Below are positions 59,725-64,000 of a stretch of DNA of 64,000 bases, piece after piece; within the stretch, counting starts at the first letter, position 1, and each line of letters begins with the position of its first letter. The position numbers were made by a program, and so were the translations under genes. The DNA is taken from assembly GCA_011316305.1 (NCBI GenBank), contig SAUG01000128.1, positions 1 to 64,000 on the forward strand, written 5' to 3'. Source of the DNA: Rusavskia elegans. Lineage: Eukaryota > Ascomycota > Lecanoromycetes > Teloschistales > Teloschistaceae. The notes under the pieces are model-generated. The model was given only the letters and a program-made list of their open reading frames with translations. It did not search any database and was not told the DNA's origin.

Positions 59725-61399
59725 ATGATGTTTTGCTTCGCTCGTCCTAATCTTCGCTGCGCCAGGATTGTTCTTCCCACAACTCCTAAAAAGCCAGCTT
59801 CGACCTCCCCTGCCACTACCTCCAAACCCTCTGGCGATATCTCCTCCGTTTTCCCCTCTCTTTCCGGCAGCTCCCCAGAGCCATTGCCACCACGTTTCGC
59901 AAACATCAAAAAGCGTCTCATCCACAGTCATGAAGCCCGAGTCCAAGACAGTTGGAACCGCCTTCTTGATGTTTTACAAAAGAGACGAGAGGAGGTTAGA
60001 ACAACGGGTTCTAACATCGTGCCGGAGATCAATTTCTGGGATCTCAATGATGTGGAAAAAAGGACGAAATTTCGAGATGCTTTGCACCAGACTGGGGTAG
60101 CCGTGATACGAGGTGTGGTGCAAGAGAATGAGGCATTGGGTTGGAAAGAGCTGGGGAAGAGATATATCGCAAGTAATCCGGGGACTAAAGGTAAGCTTTC
60201 TGATTCAACGATATTGGAACTCTCGACTTGTTGGTCCAATAAGTTAGGATATTCATACCTGACGATTGATATCAGGCTTCCCACCAAACGACCCAGCGGT
60301 CTATGAGCTCTACTGGTCTCCATCTCAAATTCTCGCTCGTGCCCACCCAAATGTTCTACGAGCTCAACGCTTTCTCATGTCCCACTGGCATTCCGCTCTG
60401 GGATCATCTGATACAAAACACTTCATATCAACGTCCCACCCCCTTTCCTACGCCGACCGCCTCCGGATTCGTCAACCGGGCGACTCTTCCTTTGCTTTGG
60501 GGCCGCATGTCGACGGCGGTAGTTGCGAGCGATGGGAGCCATGTGGCTACGGTCTGGGCGGCGTTTACGATCAGATTTTCGAAGGCAATTGGGAGAGATA
60601 CACTCCGTGGGAGATGACATGCAGGGTTCCGGTGAAATCGGATCTCTACAATGGACCTGGAGGTTGCTCGATGTACAGGATGTTTCAGGGATGGGTGGCG
60701 ATGAGTGAGATCGGACGGGGGCACGGGCATCTGAAGGTTTGTCCCATGATAAAAGAGGCGACGGCTTATATGCTACTACGACCATTCTTTGCGCCGAGCA
60801 GGACGCCGGATGATCCTCAATACCTCGATATCGCCAACTGGACGCTCGAAGATCCCGTGTCTTCCTCGCTGCAGGGTGCGGTGCCGGCGAATGGTCAAGA
60901 GTTGAGTGCCGAATTGCATCCGCATTTGGCTCTGGAGGACACAATGGTACATGTGCCCGACGTGAGACCTGGGGACTACGTGGCTTGGCATTGTGACAGT
61001 AGGTTCTTTCCCTTGATTCATATCCTCCCCCTTTGACCTGGTTCGTGCTGACAATTCATTCTAGCCATCCACGCGGTTGACTCGATCCATACGGGCGCCT
61101 CGGACTCAAGCGTCCTGTACATCCCAGCTTGTCCCCTTACAGAAGCAAATGCGGAGTACCTCGCCCGTCAGCGAGAAACATTCGCAGAAGGAACTCCAGC
61201 TCCGGACTTCCCTTCAGGAGAAGGCGAATCCCAACATCGAGGTCGTTTGGCACCCGAATATGTCATGAAGAACATCAGTCTCCAAGCACAGCGGGCCATG
61301 GGTCTTGCGGCGTTCGATATCAGGCAGCACGAAATGTTCGACCGAGAGAGAGACACGTTGCAGATGGCGAATAAGATTCTCGGCTTCGGTAAAGCCTGA
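59725..61399 (+). CDS. DUF1479 protein (2-oxoglutarate/Fe(II) oxygenase-like), 507 aa
   Basis: Family related to bacterial YbiU, with a probable cupin-type iron oxygenase fold; substrate unknown. Exons 59725-60190, 60276-60998 and 61065-61399; introns of 85 and 66 nt with GTAAGC and GTAGGT donors; 1524 nt closes in frame. Family blocks: PRFANIKKRLI, GVAVIRGVVQENEALGWKE, NPGTKG|FPPNDPAVYELYWSPSQ, HPLSYADRLRIRQPGD, GPHVDGGSCERWE (H and D are likely iron ligands), YNGPGGCSMYRMFQGWVAMS, DYVAWHCD|TIHAVDSIHTG (likely distal His) and YIPACPLTEANAEYL. A second ATG three bases on (59728) is equally possible as start. Confidence 0.9.
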
Positions 61400-62090
61400 T
61401 CGATCCTTCTTACTGAACGCCAAACGCGGAAAGTCTTATCTACGAGGACCTTGCATCCCAGTACGAGCTTCCAGATTTCCATGTGTCATAGCATTTCGAT
61501 GCTTGGACAACTCGTGCAGTCGATGGAAGGACACCGCCCAACTCGCTATTTCGATAGCATGAATATTGATGTCGATATTGACAATCGGTTCAACGGCCGT
61601 AGCCCAAGTTCTGGCCGACAACAGTCCCGAAGCGCACAGTCTGCTACCATGGCTATCTGATTCTGTACGAACCAATGGTGCACACACAACGGAACCTAGG
61701 TACTAACATCCGACAGGCAAGAGCTACCGCCTTCCGTGGTACCGAGTTGGATCGATATACCGGACGACCTGCCTTTTTAGTGGTTGAAATTTTGGCTATG
61801 GACAGACGTCATGCGGGGCCGTGTGCAACATGCGAGTACAAAAAAATGAACATCCAGCGTTCTTCCTCTCGCATTCTAAAATTGATGAGCATTGCAAAAC
61901 CTTTGACACGGTAGGCTTCTCTCGCCTCAATCTGGGCTCACCATTCAGGGGTCCATTTACATTAAATGAGCTTCCATTGACTGTCTGCAGTACAACGTCC
62001 GCAATTAGCTCCCGCTTTTTTGTTCATCCAATTCAAGGATCATCCATCACCACACATTGCCGACCTATAGGTCATAGAGCATTCGCCAGC
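61400..62090. other. Promoter region of xylose reductase
   Basis: No gene recognised. I did not find a clear GGCTAA box by eye. Confidence 0.4.
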
Positions 62091-63265
62091 ATGCCTTCCT
62101 CTACCACCATCAAGCTAAACAGCGGCCACGAGATGCCTCTTGTAGGCTTCGGGTTAGACTACTCTCGCACGAACCGTGACACGCCATAAGTCTTACTAAC
62201 ACAGACATCAGGCTCTGGAAAGTCAACAATGATACCTGTGCCGATCAAGTCTACAATGCCATCAAGGCCGGCTACCGATGTTTCGACGGTGCATGCGGTA
62301 AACCTATACAACTTCATCTCCAATCTCACCTCACCCACCACCTCCCATCATCCACACAAACCATCCATACTAACACTCTTACCACCAGACTACGGCAACG
62401 AAGTCGAATCCGGTCAAGGCGTCGCCCGCGCCATCAAAGACGGCCTCGTCAAACGCTCCGACCTCTTCCTCGTCTCCAAACTCTGGAACTCTTTCCACGA
62501 CGGCCCCCGCGTCGAACCCATCTGCAAAAAACAGCTCAAAGACTGGGGCCTCGATTACTTCGACCTCTACATCATGCATTTCCCAATCTCCCTCAAATAC
62601 GTCGACCCCGAAGTCCGCTACCCGCCCGGCTTCACCGACGAAAATGGTAATGTCACCCCTGGCAAGGCGAGTATCCAGGAAACGTGGACCGCGATGGAGA
62701 AACTCGTTGAGGGGGGATTATGCAGGAGTATCGGCGTCAGTAATTTCAAAGGCGTCCTGTTGATGGATTTACTCCGCTACGCCAAAATTCGCCCCGCGAC
62801 CTTGCAGATCGAACATCATCCCTACCTGATGCAGGAAGGACTCGTCAAGTACGCTCAAGACGAAGGTATCGCTGTCACGGCGTACAGTTCTTTTGGCCCG
62901 CAGAGTTTCTTAGAGATGGATATGCAGCAAGCGAAGGATGCGGCCCTTTTGCTGGAACATCCGGCCATCAAGAAGATTGCGGAAAAGCATGGGAAGACGC
63001 CGGCGCAGGTGCTGTTGAGGTGGGCGACGCAGAGGAATGTGGCGGTAATACCGAAGAGTAATAATAAAGACCGATTGGCGCAGAATTTGGATGTGCTGGG
63101 TTTCGATCTTAAGGATGAAGATATGAAGGAGATTAAGGGGATTGATAAGGGGCTGAGGTTTAATGATCCGTTGAATGTGAGTTCTGGAATTCCATTGTCG
63201 GTTCGATTGTGGTACCTCTGCTAATGACATTGCAGTATGGGTTTGCTCTGCCGATCTATGTCTGA
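62091..63265 (+). CDS. xyl1: NAD(P)H-dependent D-xylose reductase, 321 aa
   Basis: Aldo-keto reductase that reduces D-xylose to xylitol and L-arabinose to L-arabinitol. Four exons: 62091-62152, 62212-62297, 62389-63176 and 63236-63265; 966 nt closes in frame. The last exon encodes only YGFALPIYV, a typical C-terminal end. Catalytic tetrad D46 and Y51 (FDGACDYGNE), K80 (VSKLW) and H113 (YIMHFPI). Cofactor loop IPKSNNKDR, as in xylose reductases. LEIEHHPYL-type strand is present as LQIEHHPYL. The length matches fungal enzymes (about 320 aa). Intron 2 is long (91 nt) and pyrimidine-rich. Confidence 0.95.
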
Positions 63266-64000
63266 GTCCGAGTAGAGCATGTCAGATCTCGCCTGAGCTC
63301 GCTCCGGCATGAGCGGGGAAAGCTTCAAGCATACAAGGGTTGTCTTTGTCTGGTGTCGCATATCATATGGCCCGTTGCAGCCGATGAAGCTATGTCCGGG
63401 ACCGGCGATGGAAGCAGGCTGGAGCTCCGACGAGCTGGCAGGTCTGTTGTCGTGATCTTTAGACAGGACGAGCATTCGCGAAAACTTAGGCTCGCAATAT
63501 GGTAGATCCATGTACCTTAGGCAACAATAACATTACTATGTGCTCCAAACGAGACAACGTCCTCCCATAGTATCCACGACCGTGATCAGCCATTGTCCTC
63601 ATCCTGAAAATGATGCCTCGCTCGATTCCTTTCAGGGGAAACTGCAAGATCTTTTAGTATCGTCATTTCATGTAATCATATTGTTTGCTTGCTGTCATGT
63701 CCTCGTCTGGTCCCGCCTAGCGCGTACTTATACCGTGTCTCGAAGTTGCGGCTGTAAAGGTCCAGGATATCCCAAGGGGAAATTTGGGTTCCAAAATGCA
63801 GCCAGGTCAAGAACATTGTTGTAAGGAGAAATGTAGAATATCCAACATCAGTTCGTCAATGGCGTATGCAAAAAAGCAGAGACGAAATCTCACAAACGAC
63901 AGCACCCAAAAAAAAAAGAAAAAGAAACAGATGGCAGGGTTCAAATAGCTTTCCATTTCGTCTCGCTACCGAGAAACCCCGTTTGGCAGTGACAAGGTTT
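63266..64000. other. Downstream spacer to window end
   Basis: No gene recognised. An A-rich run lies at 63908-63930. Confidence 0.4.

Noticed and set aside
1..64000. CRISPR arrays, bacterial operons, secondary-metabolite core enzymes
   Set aside because: No regularly spaced direct repeats with unique spacers; genes are eukaryotic and spliced; no polyketide or peptide synthetase domains near the acyltransferase.

Overview
The window looks like a chromosome piece from a filamentous ascomycete (Pezizomycotina). The reasons are spliced genes with short GT-AG introns (about 47-94 nt, with CTRAC-like branch sites), families typical of ascomycetes (DUF3431, UPF0658 Golgi protein, fungal PAF-acetylhydrolase, DUF1479, PIR-type wall protein, xylose reductase, L-arabinitol dehydrogenase), and a block of DNA carrying the signature of repeat-induced point mutation (RIP). 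Class or genus cannot be fixed from what is visible.

Region 1 (1 to about 15,780) is an AT-rich, gene-free RIP block: CpA and TpG are almost absent, TpA is very common and CpG survives. It is a nest of dead transposons. A Ty3/Gypsy gag-pol relic runs about 2,650-7,250 on the + strand behind a RIPped LTR-like copy (1329-2260). A cleaner solo LTR lies at 11217-11688. A roughly 1.1 kb repeat is present as an inverted pair (12.2-13.4 and 14.4-15.4 kb) plus a partial copy at the left edge. Two families of short retroposon-like elements are inserted into this. One is a 420-426 bp SINE-like element with a tRNA-like head and A/B boxes, in four copies, each bounded by a perfect 13-19 bp target-site duplication. 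The other is an element of at most 145 bp with an A-rich 3' end, in five copies, two of them with 13-14 bp duplications.

Region 2 (about 15.8-32.8 kb) has normal base composition. It carries a DUF3431 protein, an ISG12/IFI6-like membrane protein, a nested pair of MITEs, a coiled-coil protein reassembled from three exons, a PP4 regulatory subunit 2 homologue, a UPF0658 Golgi membrane protein, a microsatellite-rich spacer, a DHA1-type MFS transporter and a doubtful F-box/2EXR-like relic.

Region 3 (33-49.3 kb) holds a PAF-acetylhydrolase-like esterase, a 1054-residue disordered protein with a C-terminal Cys cluster, L-arabinitol 4-dehydrogenase, a PAS-like protein, the SSU-processome WD40 protein Nan1/Utp17, and RPB10 divergent from Nan1.

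Region 4 (49.6-64 kb) holds a BAHD-type acyltransferase, an allantoate-permease-type MFS carrier, a Ser/Thr kinase gene whose reading frame is broken by an 84-bp hairpin element with a 4-bp duplication, a PIR-like GPI wall protein, a DUF1479 oxygenase-like enzyme and D-xylose reductase. Xylose reductase and L-arabinitol dehydrogenase are consecutive-step enzymes of fungal pentose catabolism, 20 kb apart. Exon joins for all major genes were checked by hand for frame closure; where the join or the start is unsure, the entry says so.
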